The notes: generated from the sequence alone by a model not told the origin. A stretch of DNA of 64,000 bases from Bacteroidota bacterium (GCA_027621365.1 JAQCBH010000008.1:30955-94954); one strand, 5' to 3'; shown: positions 42,462 through 53,673, counted from the first letter of the stretch. Made by a program: numbers and translations.

Positions 42462-43709
42462 TTACAAGGGCAGGAAGTAGCCCAAAATCAGCACAATGAT
42501 GACAATAATCGGCAAAGGCAACTTGCGGCTCCACAAAAGGCCCAAGCACAGGGCGTAGATGGAGGCGTGCATCGCGATTTGGTCCATGCGCGATTCAAGG
42601 GCCAAGGCCTGGAGATTTTGAAAGAAGTACAAGTTCAAAATCAGGGTAGCAGTCAAGATGAAGCCCACAGAAACGGCAAAGATGCCATCGATGCTCTTGC
42701 GAAAGCCTTCGATATTTTTCAGGCGCCCCCACAGCGGATAAGCGAATAAAACCGCCATGGTTCCGGGAAGAAAAACGGCTACCAAACCCAAGAAACAGCC
42801 AAGCAATTGGCCCAAGAAACCAAAGCCTCCGTTTTTCATGGCAATGGCATTGAGGTAGACCGCTAGATTGAAGTTCGGGCCGGGCAAGGCTTGAAGCAGA
42901 CCTAGCCCCGTGTTGAATTCCTCCATGCTCATGCGGGGTTTGTGCAGCACGTATTGTTCTACGCCCATAGCGGCCAATACGTTGCCTCCACCAAACGAAA
43001 AGACGCTGATGCGGTAGGTGTTCTCGAACAAGCGCACAGGGAGAGCATAGGGAGAGTCGTACAGAGCCAAGACAATTCCGCCTATTCCCACCAAGGCGAA
43101 AATGGCTAAGAAGATGACCAAGTTTCGCCACACGATGGGTTTGTTGTCGGCGGGTTTGTGCAAGAATTCGCGCTGGTTGAATCGAGAGCTCAAGTAACCG
43201 GCTGTCAATACCCCTATGGGGAAAAACCAGGGGGTTTGGAGGAAGAATCCTAAGACGCCGGCTGTGAGTGCGATGCTGTAATTCATGCCGCTGGGTTTGA
43301 TCCATTTGGCCATGGTGAAGATGGCATAGATCAAAAAGGCGGCCACCATGGGTTGCAGGAATCTGAGCTGGGAGAATCCCAAGAACCTCGGTGATAAGGC
43401 AATGATGGACATGAGTAGTGCACCGGGTAGAGCCCAAGCCAGCAAGGCCAAAAAGGCCAATTTCCCGCCTCCCACCTTGTAGCCTATAGCTGTCAGGGTT
43501 TGAGTCGTGCTGGGGCCGGGCAGTACACTGCAGAAGGCATTGATTTCGATCAAATCTTCTTCGTCAATGAAGCGATGCTTGTCGACCAGCCGTTTTTTGA
43601 AATGGGGCAAATGAAGCTGGGGGCCGCCAAAGGCTGTACATCCGAGCCAAAACACCGACTTTAAAAAAGTCCAATGCCGTGCTTTCCGTATTTTCGTGCC
43701 CGTACTCAT
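42462..43709 (-). CDS. chrA: Chromate transporter family protein (ChrA-like)
   Basis: An inner-membrane protein of 415 residues with the two homologous ChrA halves. The first half has LGCTAFGGPQLHL and SVLPGPSTTQT; the second has VFSFGGGNVLAAMG and QALPGPNFNLAVYLNA. The repeated FGG and LPGP motifs are diagnostic of the chromate ion transporter family. Chromate efflux is the described activity of some members, but the physiological substrate here is unproven. The start codon abuts the divergent lipoprotein start (CATATG). Confidence 0.88.
   Translation of the reverse strand: MSTGTKIRKARHWTFLKSVFWLGCTAFGGPQLHLPHFKKRLVDKHRFIDEEDLIEINAFCSVLPGPSTTQTLTAIGYKVGGGKLAFLALLAWALPGALLMSIIALSPRFLGFSQLRFLQPMVAAFLIYAIFTMAKWIKPSGMNYSIALTAGVLGFFLQTPWFFPIGVLTAGYLSSRFNQREFLHKPADNKPIVWRNLVIFLAIFALVGIGGIVLALYDSPYALPVRLFENTYRISVFSFGGGNVLAAMGVEQYVLHKPRMSMEEFNTGLGLLQALPGPNFNLAVYLNAIAMKNGGFGFLGQLLGCFLGLVAVFLPGTMAVLFAYPLWGRLKNIEGFRKSIDGIFAVSVGFILTATLILNLYFFQNLQALALESRMDQIAMHASIYALCLGLLWSRKLPLPIIVIIVLILGYFLPL
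43689..43696 (+). promoter_or_regulatory. Possible -7 box (TTCG variant) of the lipoprotein gene at 43710
   Basis: TATTTTCG, 13 nt before the ATG, lying inside the 5' end of chrA. Confidence 0.35.
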
Positions 43710-44324
43710 ATGAATAGATTGTCTTGGCCTTTGACCCTGCCGAATATAGCGCAGCCATGCGGAAAATGGCTCTTGATTTTTGCCCTAATTGTGGGCTCGT
43801 GTACCGATGCTGGTTCGGGACTTCAGAACCGGAAGATTTGCCAACAGTTCAATGATTCGCTATTTGGTCAACTCAACCAGACCCGTGCTTTGTACGTCTA
43901 CAGCATGGAGGAAATATCCGATAGAAAAGAACGAATGGACCTGCGCTTGAAGGCTTTGAAATTTGTTCAAGCCTCTGATTTGAGCGAAACCGATGAGCAA
44001 AACGCCAGCCTATACAACTCGATTTTTCGCATTTACCGCGATTTGAGTGAGCGATATGCCCAAACCGTACTTCGCTCTGAAGAGCATTTTTACACCCTCA
44101 AAGGCTTGTCAAAGGCCATTCAAGCGGGTCAGTTTGATCAGGATCGATCGGAATACCGAAACGAAGCCTTGAAACTGGAAAAGGCGCTAAAAGAAAACGA
44201 GGCAGAAGCCATCGATATTACTCAGCGATTGAGAGCCGTAGAGCCGAATTACCACCGACTGGAAGAGCCCATGCAAGAATTGGCTGATCGCTTGAATTTG
44301 GATGCGGCTGGCTCGCCCCATTAA
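43710..44324 (+). CDS. Hypothetical lipoprotein, coiled-coil
   Basis: A 204-residue protein of unknown family. From the ATG at 43710 the signal is long (MNRLSWPLTLPNIAQPCGKW, then LLIFALIVGSC) with a lipobox GSC. The mature part is highly charged and helical (ERMDLRLKALKFVQ, EALKLEKALKENEAEAIDITQRLRAVE), suggesting a coiled coil. An upstream in-frame ATG at 43674 would lie in chrA. The 3' end interlocks with the convergent GSCFA gene (TTAA). Confidence 0.65.
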   Translation: MNRLSWPLTLPNIAQPCGKWLLIFALIVGSCTDAGSGLQNRKICQQFNDSLFGQLNQTRALYVYSMEEISDRKERMDLRLKALKFVQASDLSETDEQNASLYNSIFRIYRDLSERYAQTVLRSEEHFYTLKGLSKAIQAGQFDQDRSEYRNEALKLEKALKENEAEAIDITQRLRAVEPNYHRLEEPMQELADRLNLDAAGSPH

Positions 44325-45091
44325 GGGAGTCGCGAAAGCAAAGCTTCTGTGCCCCAAGATTGGCAGAGGCGTTGAAAAATGTAGTCAACGGCGTCGGCAT
44401 TCAAATGGGCCAAATCTGCGGCGAAATGCCGGTGATCGCGCAGCTCTTCGGTAGCGATTTCGTAAGAGGGGAAATACGGGTCGCTTGAGGATTCGAGGTG
44501 CTGGTGAAGGGCCGTTAAACAATGTGCCTTGCTGCGAGCATTTTCTATGATTCCATCGCGCAAATGGCGAACGGGGCTCAAGGTCCAAACCACGGTCAAT
44601 TTGGGATTCAACTGATGAAGATGGGACCTAATTTCCCTCAAATCACGCGCGATTTCATCGGGACTGAGCAGGTGTTTGGTAAAGCTGCGCTGGTCAATTT
44701 TGTGGCAATTGGCCGCCCAAATTTGACTGGGGTTGTGGTAGTAGGTAAAGGCTGAGCCCAGGGTGATGAACAGCAGGTCAAGCGAGGCTATTTCTGACCG
44801 CAAACGTTCAATGTCTTGACCCTGGTGTTGAATAATGATTTTGTGCCCTGCTTGCCAACTTCTTTTCCCGTCAGGGGTGTCGACCAGGTCCCAATATCCT
44901 CTTTGCAAGGCCCTGAGTTGTTCGCGCATGGCGGTTGAACTGAATACGGTTCCGTGCGGATGTTGCCAAACGGAAAGGCCTCGTTGCTGGAATCGCTGTG
45001 CCATTTCTTGGCTGAAGCACGAGCCCCAAAACCCCCAAGTTTCATTGGGGTCCAGTAGGGGCTTGGCGGCTATGGCAAAATTTGTGGTCAC
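44321..45091 (-). CDS. GSCFA-domain protein
   Basis: A 256-residue soluble protein of the GSCFA family, a set of SGNH-like proteins common in Bacteroidota. The name-giving motif appears as WGSCFSQEMA at about residues 22-31. HPHGTVFS, FITLGSAFTYYH and VVWTLSPVRHLRDGIIENARSKAHC follow, as in the family. These proteins are probably esterases or hydrolases, with no fixed substrate. It probably starts with GTG at 45091, 33 nt after a TACCTTTG box at 45124-45131. Confidence 0.85.
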   Translation of the reverse strand: MTTNFAIAAKPLLDPNETWGFWGSCFSQEMAQRFQQRGLSVWQHPHGTVFSSTAMREQLRALQRGYWDLVDTPDGKRSWQAGHKIIIQHQGQDIERLRSEIASLDLLFITLGSAFTYYHNPSQIWAANCHKIDQRSFTKHLLSPDEIARDLREIRSHLHQLNPKLTVVWTLSPVRHLRDGIIENARSKAHCLTALHQHLESSSDPYFPSYEIATEELRDHRHFAADLAHLNADAVDYIFQRLCQSWGTEALLSRLP

Positions 45092-45123
45092 AGGGAAGAG
45101 GTTGGGCTTCGGTCCTTGACGAA

Positions 45124-45131
45124 CAAAGGTA
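45124..45131 (-). promoter_or_regulatory. -7 box of the GSCFA gene
   Basis: TACCTTTG on the minus strand, 33 nt before the GTG at 45091. Confidence 0.5.
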
Positions 45132-45143
45132 GTAGGCCGATGC

Positions 45144-45151
45144 TATCTTCG
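45144..45151 (+). promoter_or_regulatory. -7 box (TTCG variant) of the gene at 45156
   Basis: TATCTTCG, 4 nt (cctc) before the ATG, the same spacing as the TTTG boxes. Confidence 0.5.
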
Positions 45152-45155
45152 CCTC

Positions 45156-45494
45156 ATGAATTCAAGTTTGCGGGCCAAGGAAAACCTGCACATTGTCTTC
45201 TGGTTGCTGAAGGATTTTGCCTGGATTTCGGATTTCAAGGTTTTGGGAGTGACCATGGCGGTTCCCACCTTTTTCTTGAGCCTTTGGATCACTTGGTTGG
45301 GCCGCGCCGATCGTTCGGAATTGGCTCACAACTTGGCCATTAGCTGTTGGATTACGGCGAATGCGATTTGGATGTTCGGCGAGTTCTATTTCGATGATAG
45401 CAAACGACATTGGGCCATGCCCTTTTTTGTAGTGGGTCTGTGCATTCTAGCCTTGCATTACCTGCGCGTTTGGCTAGAGCGGCTGAAATCCTGA
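45156..45494 (+). CDS. Small membrane protein of unknown function
   Basis: A 112-residue protein with three hydrophobic segments (about [34 protein letters not shown] and [17 protein letters not shown]), preceded by a basic start with [18 protein letters not shown]. The family is not recognised, though it resembles small Bacteroidota inner-membrane proteins. The icmF promoter begins 6 nt after its stop. Confidence 0.7.
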   Translation: MNSSLRAKENLHIVFWLLKDFAWISDFKVLGVTMAVPTFFLSLWITWLGRADRSELAHNLAISCWITANAIWMFGEFYFDDSKRHWAMPFFVVGLCILALHYLRVWLERLKS

Positions 45495-45500
45495 ATTGCC

Positions 45501-45508
45501 TACCTTTG
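45501..45508 (+). promoter_or_regulatory. -7 box of icmF
   Basis: TACCTTTG, 11 nt before the ATG at 45520; it rejects an in-frame start at 45496. Confidence 0.6.
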
Positions 45509-45519
45509 CAGGGTCATTT

Positions 45520-48500
45520 ATGGAGACTCTAGTTTACACTCCCGTCAATAAAGTGCGGGTGGTGACGGCCGCCAGTTTGTTCGACGGGCACGATGCCGCC
45601 ATCAATGTAATGCGCCGCATTATTCAGTCTACCGGTTGTGAGGTGATTCATTTGGGTCACGACCGCAGCGTTCAAGAGGTAGTGGAAACGGCGATACAAG
45701 AAGACGCCAACGCCATTGCGATGACTTCCTACCAAGGAGGGCACATCGAATATTTCAAATACATGTATGACTTGCTCAAGGAGCGCGGCGCCGATCACAT
45801 TCTGATTTTCGGTGGCGGCGGAGGGGTCATACTTCCCGAAGAAATTCAAGAGCTCATGGTTTACGGCATTGCCCGTATTTACAGTCCCGATGACGGTCGT
45901 TCCATGGGTTTGCAGGGCATGATCAACGATTTGGTCAAGCGCAGCGACCAAGCCTTGGGGTCTGAGTCTCAAGAGAAGGTTCAATTATCGACTCGGAACA
46001 ACCGCGACTTGGCTCGCTTGATTTCGGCGGCCGAAAATTTCCCCGAACTCCATGCCGCTCAACTGCAAGCCATACGCGAACAAGCCGCTGGCTTGAGTAC
46101 CCCAGTGTTGGGAATCACCGGTACAGGTGGTGCGGGTAAGAGCTCTTTGGTAGACGAATTGGTTCGCCGCTATTTGGTTGATTTCCCCGAGAAATCCCTA
46201 GCCATCATTTCCATCGACCCCTCCAAGCGCAAAACGGGTGGTGCTTTGTTGGGCGATCGCATTCGCATGAACAGCATTCACAACGATCGCGTGTACATGC
46301 GTTCCATGGCCACGCGCCAGGCCAATTTGGCCATGAGTAGCCATGTGGATGATGCCGTGGCCATTTTGAAAGTCGCCGGATACGATTTGGTGATTGTCGA
46401 AACCAGTGGTATTGGCCAGAGCGATACCATGATCACCGAGCATTGCGACGTGGCCATGTACGTCATGACTCCTGAATACGGCGCGGCTACTCAATTGGAG
46501 AAAATCGATATGCTCGATTACGCCGATGTGGTGGCTTTGAACAAGTTTGACAAGCGCGGTGCCTTGGATGCCCTTCGTGATGTGCGCAAGCAATACCAAC
46601 GCAACCACAAGCTGTTCGAAACCGATGTGGAGCGTATGCCGGTGTTCGGTACCATCGCTTCTCAGTTCAACGATCCGGGCATGAATGCCCTGTACCGTTG
46701 TTTGATGGATACGGTGGCTGCGAAAACGGGTGCCGACTTTAAGAGCACCATTGAAGCCAGCGAGGAACTCAGCGAGAAGATCTTTGTCATTCCGCCTTCG
46801 CGCAACCGCTACTTGAGCGAGATTGCCGAAAACAACAGAGGATATGACGCTCAGGTGCGTGAGCAGAAGAAAGTGGCTCAGCGCATGTACGCCTTGTCGG
46901 AGACCATGCTTCAGCTCAAGGAGCAGGGCGGTTCAGAGGCTTTGATGGCCGAGTTGAATCAGACCTACGAGTCGCTGAAAAGCCAGTTGAATCCGGCCAA
47001 TTTGGCCTTGGTAGAAAATTGGCAAGACAAGCGCGATCTGTACAAAAACGAAGAATACGTTTTCAAGGTTCGCGACAAAGAGTTGCGCTTGAAAACCCAT
47101 ACCGAGAGTTTGAGTCATACCGCCATACCCAAAGTGGTGACTCCTCGCTACCAAGCCTGGGGCGATTTGCTGGAATGGCAGCTTCAGGAAAACGTACCGG
47201 GTGAGTTCCCGTACACCGCCGGTATTTATCCGTTCAAACGAGAGGGCGAAGACCCCACTCGCATGTTTGCCGGTGAGGGTGGTCCCGAGCGCACGAATAA
47301 GCGATTCCATTACGTTTCTATGGCAATGCCGGCCAAGCGATTGAGTACTGCATTTGACTCGGTGACCTTGTATGGCCGCAACCCCGATACCCGTCCTGAT
47401 ATTTATGGCAAGATTGGCAACTCAGGGGTAAGCATCAGCTGTTTGGACGACGCCAAACGGCTGTATAGCGGGTTTAACTTGGCTGACCCCAAAACTTCCG
47501 TGTCGATGACCATCAACGGTCCGGCTCCTATGTTGTTGGGCTTCTTCATGAACGCAGCCATTGATCAGCAATGCGAATTGTACATCAAGGAGCAGGGCAT
47601 GGAAGCCGAAGTGAATGCCAAAATCGACGCCCTGTATGCGGCCAAAGGCTTGCCCCGTCCCAAATACAACGCGGAATTGCCCGCGGGCAATGACGGTTTG
47701 GGCTTGATGTTGTTGGGAGTTACGGGTGATCAAGTGTTGGATGCCGACACCTATGCGCGCATCAAGGCCTTCACCTTGAGCCAAGTTCGTGGAACTGTGC
47801 AAGCCGACATCTTGAAAGAAGACCAGGCTCAGAATACCTGCATATTCTCTACCGAGTTTGCCCTTCGTTTGATGGGTGATGTGCAGGCCTACTTCATTGA
47901 TAAAAAGGTGCGCAATTTCTACAGCGTGTCGATTTCGGGTTACCACATTGCCGAGGCGGGTGCGAATCCCATCACTCAATTGGCCTTTACCCTGGCCAAT
48001 GGATTTACCTATGTCGAGTACTACCTCAGCCGAGGCATGCACATCGATGATTTTGCGCCCAATTTGAGTTTCTTTTTCTCCAATGGAGTCGATCCCGAAT
48101 ATGCGGTCATCGGTCGTGTCGCTCGCCGATTGTGGGCCAAAGCCATGAAGCTAAAGTACGGAGGCAATGCTCGTTCGCAGATGTTGAAGTACCACATCCA
48201 GACCAGCGGTCGTTCCTTGCATGCTCAGGAAATTGACTTCAATGACATTCGTACCACCTTACAGGCTCTGTATGCCATCTATGACAACTGCAACAGTTTG
48301 CATACGAATGCCTATGACGAGGCTATCACGACTCCAACCGAGGAGAGTGTGCGCCGCGCCATGGCCATTCAGTTGATCATCAACAAGGAATTGGGACTGG
48401 CCAAGAACGAGAACCCCATTCAGGGTTCCTTCATCATTGAAGAATTGACCGATTTGGTGGAAGAGGCTGTTTTGACGGAGTTTGATCGCATCACAGAACG

Positions 48501-48888
48501 CGGAGGCGTATTGGGTGCCATGGAAACCATGTACCAGCGCGGCACAATTCAAGAGGAAAGCCTCTACTACGAAACCTTGAAGCACACTGGTGAATACCCC
48601 ATTGTAGGCGTCAATACCTTCTTGAACTCCAAGGGATCACCCACTTTAGTGCCGGGTGAAGTCATTCGCTCAACCGAAGAGGAGAAGCAGCAGCAAATCC
48701 AAACCATACAAGACTTGCATGCGTACTACGCTGACCGTTCTTCGGAGCATTTGCATCGCTTGCAAGTGGCGGCCATCGCTCAGCAGAATTTGTTTGAGGA
48801 ATTGATGGAAGCTTGCAAATATTGCAGCTTGGGTCAAATTACTGAATCCCTGTTCTCTGTCGGTGGTCAGTACCGCCGAAACATGTAA
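45520..48888 (+). CDS. icmF: Fused isobutyryl-CoA mutase with built-in G-protein chaperone (IcmF)
   Basis: Adenosylcobalamin enzyme rearranging isobutyryl-CoA and butyryl-CoA (some members act on pivalyl-CoA). Domains in about 1122 residues: B12-binding domain (about 1-145, with LFDGHD giving the axial histidine and [11 protein letters not shown]), a MeaI-type GTPase ([18 protein letters not shown]-loop near residue 200, [28 protein letters not shown] as the G4 motif), a linker, and the mutase TIM barrel ([40 protein letters not shown]). This order is diagnostic of IcmF. The B12 and GTPase modules in one chain make a separate chaperone unnecessary. Confidence 0.95.
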   Translation: METLVYTPVNKVRVVTAASLFDGHDAAINVMRRIIQSTGCEVIHLGHDRSVQEVVETAIQEDANAIAMTSYQGGHIEYFKYMYDLLKERGADHILIFGGGGGVILPEEIQELMVYGIARIYSPDDGRSMGLQGMINDLVKRSDQALGSESQEKVQLSTRNNRDLARLISAAENFPELHAAQLQAIREQAAGLSTPVLGITGTGGAGKSSLVDELVRRYLVDFPEKSLAIISIDPSKRKTGGALLGDRIRMNSIHNDRVYMRSMATRQANLAMSSHVDDAVAILKVAGYDLVIVETSGIGQSDTMITEHCDVAMYVMTPEYGAATQLEKIDMLDYADVVALNKFDKRGALDALRDVRKQYQRNHKLFETDVERMPVFGTIASQFNDPGMNALYRCLMDTVAAKTGADFKSTIEASEELSEKIFVIPPSRNRYLSEIAENNRGYDAQVREQKKVAQRMYALSETMLQLKEQGGSEALMAELNQTYESLKSQLNPANLALVENWQDKRDLYKNEEYVFKVRDKELRLKTHTESLSHTAIPKVVTPRYQAWGDLLEWQLQENVPGEFPYTAGIYPFKREGEDPTRMFAGEGGPERTNKRFHYVSMAMPAKRLSTAFDSVTLYGRNPDTRPDIYGKIGNSGVSISCLDDAKRLYSGFNLADPKTSVSMTINGPAPMLLGFFMNAAIDQQCELYIKEQGMEAEVNAKIDALYAAKGLPRPKYNAELPAGNDGLGLMLLGVTGDQVLDADTYARIKAFTLSQVRGTVQADILKEDQAQNTCIFSTEFALRLMGDVQAYFIDKKVRNFYSVSISGYHIAEAGANPITQLAFTLANGFTYVEYYLSRGMHIDDFAPNLSFFFSNGVDPEYAVIGRVARRLWAKAMKLKYGGNARSQMLKYHIQTSGRSLHAQEIDFNDIRTTLQALYAIYDNCNSLHTNAYDEAITTPTEESVRRAMAIQLIINKELGLAKNENPIQGSFIIEELTDLVEEAVLTEFDRITERGGVLGAMETMYQRGTIQEESLYYETLKHTGEYPIVGVNTFLNSKGSPTLVPGEVIRSTEEEKQQQIQTIQDLHAYYADRSSEHLHRLQVAAIAQQNLFEELMEACKYCSLGQITESLFSVGGQYRRNM

Positions 48889-49649
48889 TGGCTAGATCAC
48901 GCTATGCGCCAACGCCAAGCGGCTATTTGCACGCTGGGAATTTGGCCAACTTTGAGCGCGTTCGTCGCTGGATGGACGAGCTGCATGGGGAAGTCCTGCT
49001 TCGCATTGACGATATGGACGGACCGCGGGCTAGGCCTGATTACATGGAACGCATTTTTGTTGATCTCGAACAGGCGGGGTTGACTTGGGGGCTGGGGCCG
49101 CGCACACCCGAAGAGCATTTGGCCAACTATTCTCAACGACTTCGACTTGGTGAGTACAAGCAAGCCCTCTTGGATTGGGGTGGTTCTGAACTCTTGTATT
49201 TGTGTTCCTGTTCCAGAAAAGACAAGGTTTGTTCGTGTCGAGACAATCGGCTCTCCAAGGCCGAATTGCCCGTTGCTTTAGAAGTGTTGGAAGCCGGTGC
49301 CTCCCAGCGCAAATATGCTTTGAAAATCAAAGTCGAGGATTCTATCGAAGTAGTGTGGAAGGACAAAGAAATGGGTTTGGTCTGTTTGGATTTGTCGAAA
49401 GAGCTGGGCGACTTTGTCATTTGGCGCAAGGATGGAATTCCTGCCTACCAGTGGGTGTCCCTGTTAGAAGATAGTTGGCAATCGATCACTCACATCGTTC
49501 GAGGCGAAGACTTATTGACCAGTACAGCCGCTCAATTGCATCTATCCAAACTCTGTGGTTTGGAGTTTCGCCAGGTTCAGTTTTGGCACCACGAATTGCT
49601 TTGTGACGAGCAAGGTCGTAAGCTGAGCAAGTCTGTGCAAAGTTCCTGA
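48888..49649 (+). CDS. gluQ: Glutamyl-Q tRNA(Asp) synthetase-like protein
   Basis: A truncated GluRS paralogue of 253 residues consisting of the catalytic core without an anticodon domain. The class I signatures are HAGN (HIGH-like, in SGYLHAGNLANF) and KLSKS. RIDDMDGPRARPDY and VRGEDLLTSTAAQLHL match GluQRS, which glutamylates queuosine in tRNA-Asp. The zinc region is compact (CSCSRKDKVCSC) compared with E. coli YadB. It overlaps icmF by one base (TAATG). Confidence 0.85.
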   Translation: MARSRYAPTPSGYLHAGNLANFERVRRWMDELHGEVLLRIDDMDGPRARPDYMERIFVDLEQAGLTWGLGPRTPEEHLANYSQRLRLGEYKQALLDWGGSELLYLCSCSRKDKVCSCRDNRLSKAELPVALEVLEAGASQRKYALKIKVEDSIEVVWKDKEMGLVCLDLSKELGDFVIWRKDGIPAYQWVSLLEDSWQSITHIVRGEDLLTSTAAQLHLSKLCGLEFRQVQFWHHELLCDEQGRKLSKSVQSS

Positions 49650-49681
49650 GTAAGTTCCCCGAATTTCAGCGGTGGTCGTGC

Positions 49682-49689
49682 TAAATTCG
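49682..49689 (+). promoter_or_regulatory. -7 box (TTCG variant) of tex
   Basis: TAAATTCG, 6 nt before the ATG at 49696. Confidence 0.45.
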
Positions 49690-49695
49690 CCGGCC

Positions 49696-51804
49696 ATGCA
49701 ATCGGTTTCTGGAATCAATGAATGGCAGCGAAAAGCTGTGTTGAAATTGCTCAGTGAGGGGTCAACCGTTCCTTTCATTGCTCGCTACCGGAAGGAAGCT
49801 ACTGGGCACCTGGATGAGGTTCAGATCATTGCCATCAAAGAGGAGGCAGAAGCTCAGGAGCAATTGGAGAAGCGCCGCGCCTTTGTGTTGGATTCCGTGC
49901 GCGAACAAGGAAAGCTGAGTCCGGAATTGGAACAAGCCATCTTGAAGGCCCATTCTTTGCAAGAATTGGAAGATTTGTACCTGCCCTACAAAGCCCGTCG
50001 CAAAACTCGCGCCGACCTAGCCAGGGAGAAAGGTTTGGAGCCTTTGGCGCAAGACATTTTCAAACAAAAAATTCCGCACATTTCGCAACTATTGAAGGCG
50101 CACCAACCGGTTGGTATGTCCCGCGAGGAGACCTTGCAGGGTGCGAGAGACATCATCGCCGAGTGGATTTCAGAAGATGTTCCTTTGCGCAACAAAACGC
50201 GTGAGCTTTGGTCCCATCAGGGAAGCTTGTGGGTCAAGCCTGCAAGAGGCAAAAAAGAGCATGCCGATGCCCAGAAGTTCCGGGATTATTTTGACTACCA
50301 AGAGCCCTTGAAGCGGGTTCAGCACCACCGACTCATGGCCGTTAGCCGCGGGGCTGATTTGGGTTTTTTGAGCCTCAAAATCGAAGCTCCTTGGGAAGAG
50401 AGAACCTGGCCCATGCTCAAGCGTCATTGCTTGAAGGGCTATGGAGATTCGAGCGATCAAGTGGCCCAAGCTGCTGAAGATGCCTACAAGCGCTTGCTCC
50501 AACCCAGTTTGGAAAACGAATGGTTGGCCGAGGCCAGAGCCAAGGCCGAAGAAGATGCCATTGGGGTATTTGCCTTGAACGTGCGTCAATTGCTACTGGC
50601 GGCACCCTTGGGTGAAAAGGCCGTATTGGCCGTCGACCCCGGGTTTCTCACCGGCTGCAAAGTGGTGGCATTAGACCCTGCGGGAAGCTTGCTCTTTCAC
50701 GGAGTGATCTATCCGCATGAACCCCAGAGGCAATGGGAGGCCGCGATGGCTGATTTGAAGCGCTGGTCTCAGCAGCATGGAATACAGGCTGTGGCCGTAG
50801 GGAATGGTACGGCTGGTCGAGAAACCGAAGATCTCTGCCGCGATGCCTTGGAGCCCCTGGGAATAGAGGTGTATTCGGTGAACGAAAGCGGGGCGAGCGT
50901 GTATTCAGCCTCTGCTCTGGCACGCGAAGAATTCCCCAACGAAGATGTGACGGTTCGAGGCGCCGTGAGTATTGGTCGCCGCTTGCAAGACCCCTTGAGT
51001 GAGTTGGTCAAAATAGATCCCAAGAGCATAGGAGTAGGCCAATACCAGCACGACGTGAATCAAACCTTGCTCAAAAAGCGTTTGGATCAGGTCCTGGAGT
51101 CAGCGGTCAATGCTGTGGGAGTTAATTTGAATACGGCCAGCAAGCATGTGCTTGCCCAGGTCAGTGGTTTGGGTCCCGCCTTGGCTGAAAACATCGTGGC
51201 TTATCGAAACCAAAATGGTCCTTTTGTCAAACGCAGCCAACTCATGGATGTGCCTCGCCTAGGGGCCAAAGCCTTTGAGCAGAGTGCGGGTTTCTTGCGC
51301 ATTCGCGGTAATGACCCTATTGAAAATACCGGTATTCACCCCGAGCGCTATTCCGTTTTAAAGCATATGGCGGCTCAGCTCAATTGCAAGGTGTCGGATT
51401 TGATTGCCAATGAAACGGCGCTCAAACAGTTGGATTTGTCTGCCTTGGTGGACGAGGCGCAGGGCATTGGTTTGCCGACTTTGAAAGACATCGTTGCTGA
51501 ATTGCTCAAGCCAGGCCTGGACATGCGCGGACAGGCAGAAGCCTCGGCCTTTGACCGAAAAGTTCGCAAGATCGAGGACCTGGATTCGGGCATGGAGCTG
51601 CACGGTGTGGTCACCAACTTGACCAATTTTGGAGCCTTTGTCGACATCGGTGTCAAACAAGACGGCTTGGTGCACATTAGCCAGATCAGCCATGAGTTTT
51701 TGAAGCATCCGTCGGAGAAATTGAGCCTGGGCCAAGCCGTTCGTGTAAGGGTCACGGAATTGGACATTCCCCGCCGAAGAATTGGCTTGACCATGAAATT
51801 CTAA
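49696..51804 (+). CDS. tex: Tex-like S1 RNA-binding protein
   Basis: A 702-residue nucleic-acid-binding protein tied to transcription accuracy. Order: helical N-terminus ([37 protein letters not shown]), YqgF/RNase H-like domain ([28 protein letters not shown]), helix-hairpin-helix region ([19 protein letters not shown] and [18 protein letters not shown]), and a C-terminal S1 domain ([33 protein letters not shown]). The length is slightly below the usual 720-770. Confidence 0.94.
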   Translation: MQSVSGINEWQRKAVLKLLSEGSTVPFIARYRKEATGHLDEVQIIAIKEEAEAQEQLEKRRAFVLDSVREQGKLSPELEQAILKAHSLQELEDLYLPYKARRKTRADLAREKGLEPLAQDIFKQKIPHISQLLKAHQPVGMSREETLQGARDIIAEWISEDVPLRNKTRELWSHQGSLWVKPARGKKEHADAQKFRDYFDYQEPLKRVQHHRLMAVSRGADLGFLSLKIEAPWEERTWPMLKRHCLKGYGDSSDQVAQAAEDAYKRLLQPSLENEWLAEARAKAEEDAIGVFALNVRQLLLAAPLGEKAVLAVDPGFLTGCKVVALDPAGSLLFHGVIYPHEPQRQWEAAMADLKRWSQQHGIQAVAVGNGTAGRETEDLCRDALEPLGIEVYSVNESGASVYSASALAREEFPNEDVTVRGAVSIGRRLQDPLSELVKIDPKSIGVGQYQHDVNQTLLKKRLDQVLESAVNAVGVNLNTASKHVLAQVSGLGPALAENIVAYRNQNGPFVKRSQLMDVPRLGAKAFEQSAGFLRIRGNDPIENTGIHPERYSVLKHMAAQLNCKVSDLIANETALKQLDLSALVDEAQGIGLPTLKDIVAELLKPGLDMRGQAEASAFDRKVRKIEDLDSGMELHGVVTNLTNFGAFVDIGVKQDGLVHISQISHEFLKHPSEKLSLGQAVRVRVTELDIPRRRIGLTMKF

Positions 51805-51838
51805 GGCCCAAGAGCAAACCCTTTCGACCCTCTGTGGT

Positions 51839-51846
51839 TATCTTTG
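51839..51846 (+). promoter_or_regulatory. -7 box of hutU
   Basis: TATCTTTG, 4 nt (ccat) before the ATG at 51851. Confidence 0.65.
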
Positions 51847-51850
51847 CCAT

Positions 51851-53524
51851 ATGGAAGTCATGAAGGGACCTCGCGTGCTGAAAGCGCCTACGGGAACAAC
51901 ATTGAATTGCAAAGGATGGGTGCAAGAAGCCGCCTATCGCATGCTGCACAACAACCTCGATCCTGAGGTAGCCGAACGACCTGAAGACCTCATCGTATAC
52001 GGCGGATTGGGCAAGGCCGCTCGCAACTGGGAAGCCTTTGATCAGATTTGTGCAGCGCTCAAAGATTTGAACGAAGACGAGACCTTGATGGTGCAGAGCG
52101 GCAAGCCTGTGGCCATTTTGCCTTCTCACAAAGACGCTCCCCGCGTTTTGATATCGAATTCTCAACTCGTACCCAATTGGGCCAACTGGGACCATTTTCG
52201 CGAGTTGGAAGCCAGAGGATTGATGATGTATGGCCAAATGACGGCTGGAAGCTGGATTTACATTGGCTCTCAGGGCATTGTGCAGGGTACATACGAGACC
52301 TACGCTGAATGTGCCCGCCAACATTTTGGTGGATCCTTGAAAGGTACCTTGAACGTCACCGCTGGTTTGGGTGGTATGGGTGGGGCTCAGCCCTTGGCCA
52401 TCACCATGAACGAAGGGGTGGCTTTGGTAGCCGAAGTAGAAGAATGGCGCATACGCAAGCGTTTGGAAACCCGTTACCTGGATTTCATGTCTCGCGACAT
52501 TGATGAGGCGATCGATATGGCTCTGGCCGCCAAAGAAAAGGGCGATGCGGTGAGCATCGGGGTGAAAGCCAATGCGGTTGATTTGCTTCAGCGCATGCTC
52601 GAGCGCAACGTGATTCCCGATACCTTGACCGACCAAACTTCGGCACACGACCCCTTGATCGGCTACTACCCTATGAACATGAGTACGCATGCGGCCGATA
52701 CTTTGCGCGAAAGCAATCCTGATCAGTACGTGGAGCTGAGTTACCAGACCATGGTCAAGCACGTGGAGCTGATGCTGGAAATGCAAAAGAAAGGGGCCAT
52801 TACCTTTGATTATGGCAACAATTTGCGCGGCCGTGCTTTGGAAAAGGGCTTGAAGAATGCCTTCGATTTTCCTGGATTTGTGCCCGCTTACATTCGCCCC
52901 TTGTTCTGCGAGGGCAAAGGCCCATTCAGATGGGTGGCCTTGAGCGGAGATCCCGAAGATATTTACGCCACCGATCGCAAGATTTTGGAACTCTTCCCTG
53001 AGAACGAGAGTCTACGCCGTTGGGTGACCATGGCCCAGGAGCGCATCGCCTTCCAAGGCCTTCCTGCCCGAATCTGTTGGTTGGGTCAGGGAGAGCGCCA
53101 GAAAGCCGCTTTGGCCTTCAATGAAATGGTGCGCAACGGGGAATTGAAAGCCCCCATTGTGATCGGTCGCGATCATTTGGATACGGGTTCAGTGGCTTCT
53201 CCCAACCGGGAGACCGAGGCTATGATGGATGGCTCTGATGCCGTGGCTGACTGGCCGATCTTGAATGCCTTCATCAACACCGCAGGTGGAGCTTCTTGGG
53301 TGAGCTTGCACCACGGGGGTGGAGTAGGCTTGGGTTACAGCATTCATTCAGGAATGGTCATTGTGGCCGACGGTACCGATGACGCGCAGCGTCGATTGAC
53401 CCGCGTGTTGCACAACGATCCGGGTATGGGTGTGGTTCGCCACGCTGATGCGGGATACGAGATTGCCAAAGAAACGGCCAAACAACACGGTTTGGACCTG
53501 GCTCAACGCTTGGGTCTGGATTGA
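51851..53524 (+). CDS. hutU: Urocanate hydratase
   Basis: Second step of histidine degradation: urocanate to imidazolonepropionate, using tightly bound NAD as an electrophile. At 557 residues it is full length. [40 protein letters not shown] (NAD motif) and the catalytic-cysteine segment [11 protein letters not shown] are intact, as is [16 protein letters not shown]. No other hut gene is adjacent, so the pathway is dispersed. Confidence 0.96.
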   Translation: MEVMKGPRVLKAPTGTTLNCKGWVQEAAYRMLHNNLDPEVAERPEDLIVYGGLGKAARNWEAFDQICAALKDLNEDETLMVQSGKPVAILPSHKDAPRVLISNSQLVPNWANWDHFRELEARGLMMYGQMTAGSWIYIGSQGIVQGTYETYAECARQHFGGSLKGTLNVTAGLGGMGGAQPLAITMNEGVALVAEVEEWRIRKRLETRYLDFMSRDIDEAIDMALAAKEKGDAVSIGVKANAVDLLQRMLERNVIPDTLTDQTSAHDPLIGYYPMNMSTHAADTLRESNPDQYVELSYQTMVKHVELMLEMQKKGAITFDYGNNLRGRALEKGLKNAFDFPGFVPAYIRPLFCEGKGPFRWVALSGDPEDIYATDRKILELFPENESLRRWVTMAQERIAFQGLPARICWLGQGERQKAALAFNEMVRNGELKAPIVIGRDHLDTGSVASPNRETEAMMDGSDAVADWPILNAFINTAGGASWVSLHHGGGVGLGYSIHSGMVIVADGTDDAQRRLTRVLHNDPGMGVVRHADAGYEIAKETAKQHGLDLAQRLGLD

Positions 53525-53602
53525 GGGCCTACAAGGCGAGTCTGGGTTTCTGAAAGGAAACTCGTCGCTGAGTCTAGGCCTATTCGTTTTGATTGAAATG
53601 AC

Positions 53603-53628
53603 GCCCCGGCGATAGCCGGGGCTTTTTT
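53603..53628 (+). terminator. Terminator downstream of hutU
   Basis: GCCCCGGC/GCCGGGGC with a 4-nt loop and T6. Confidence 0.85.
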
Positions 53629-53673
53629 ATGCTCTCACCCAAACCCTCGGTGGGTTTGGGATGTTACTGGATT

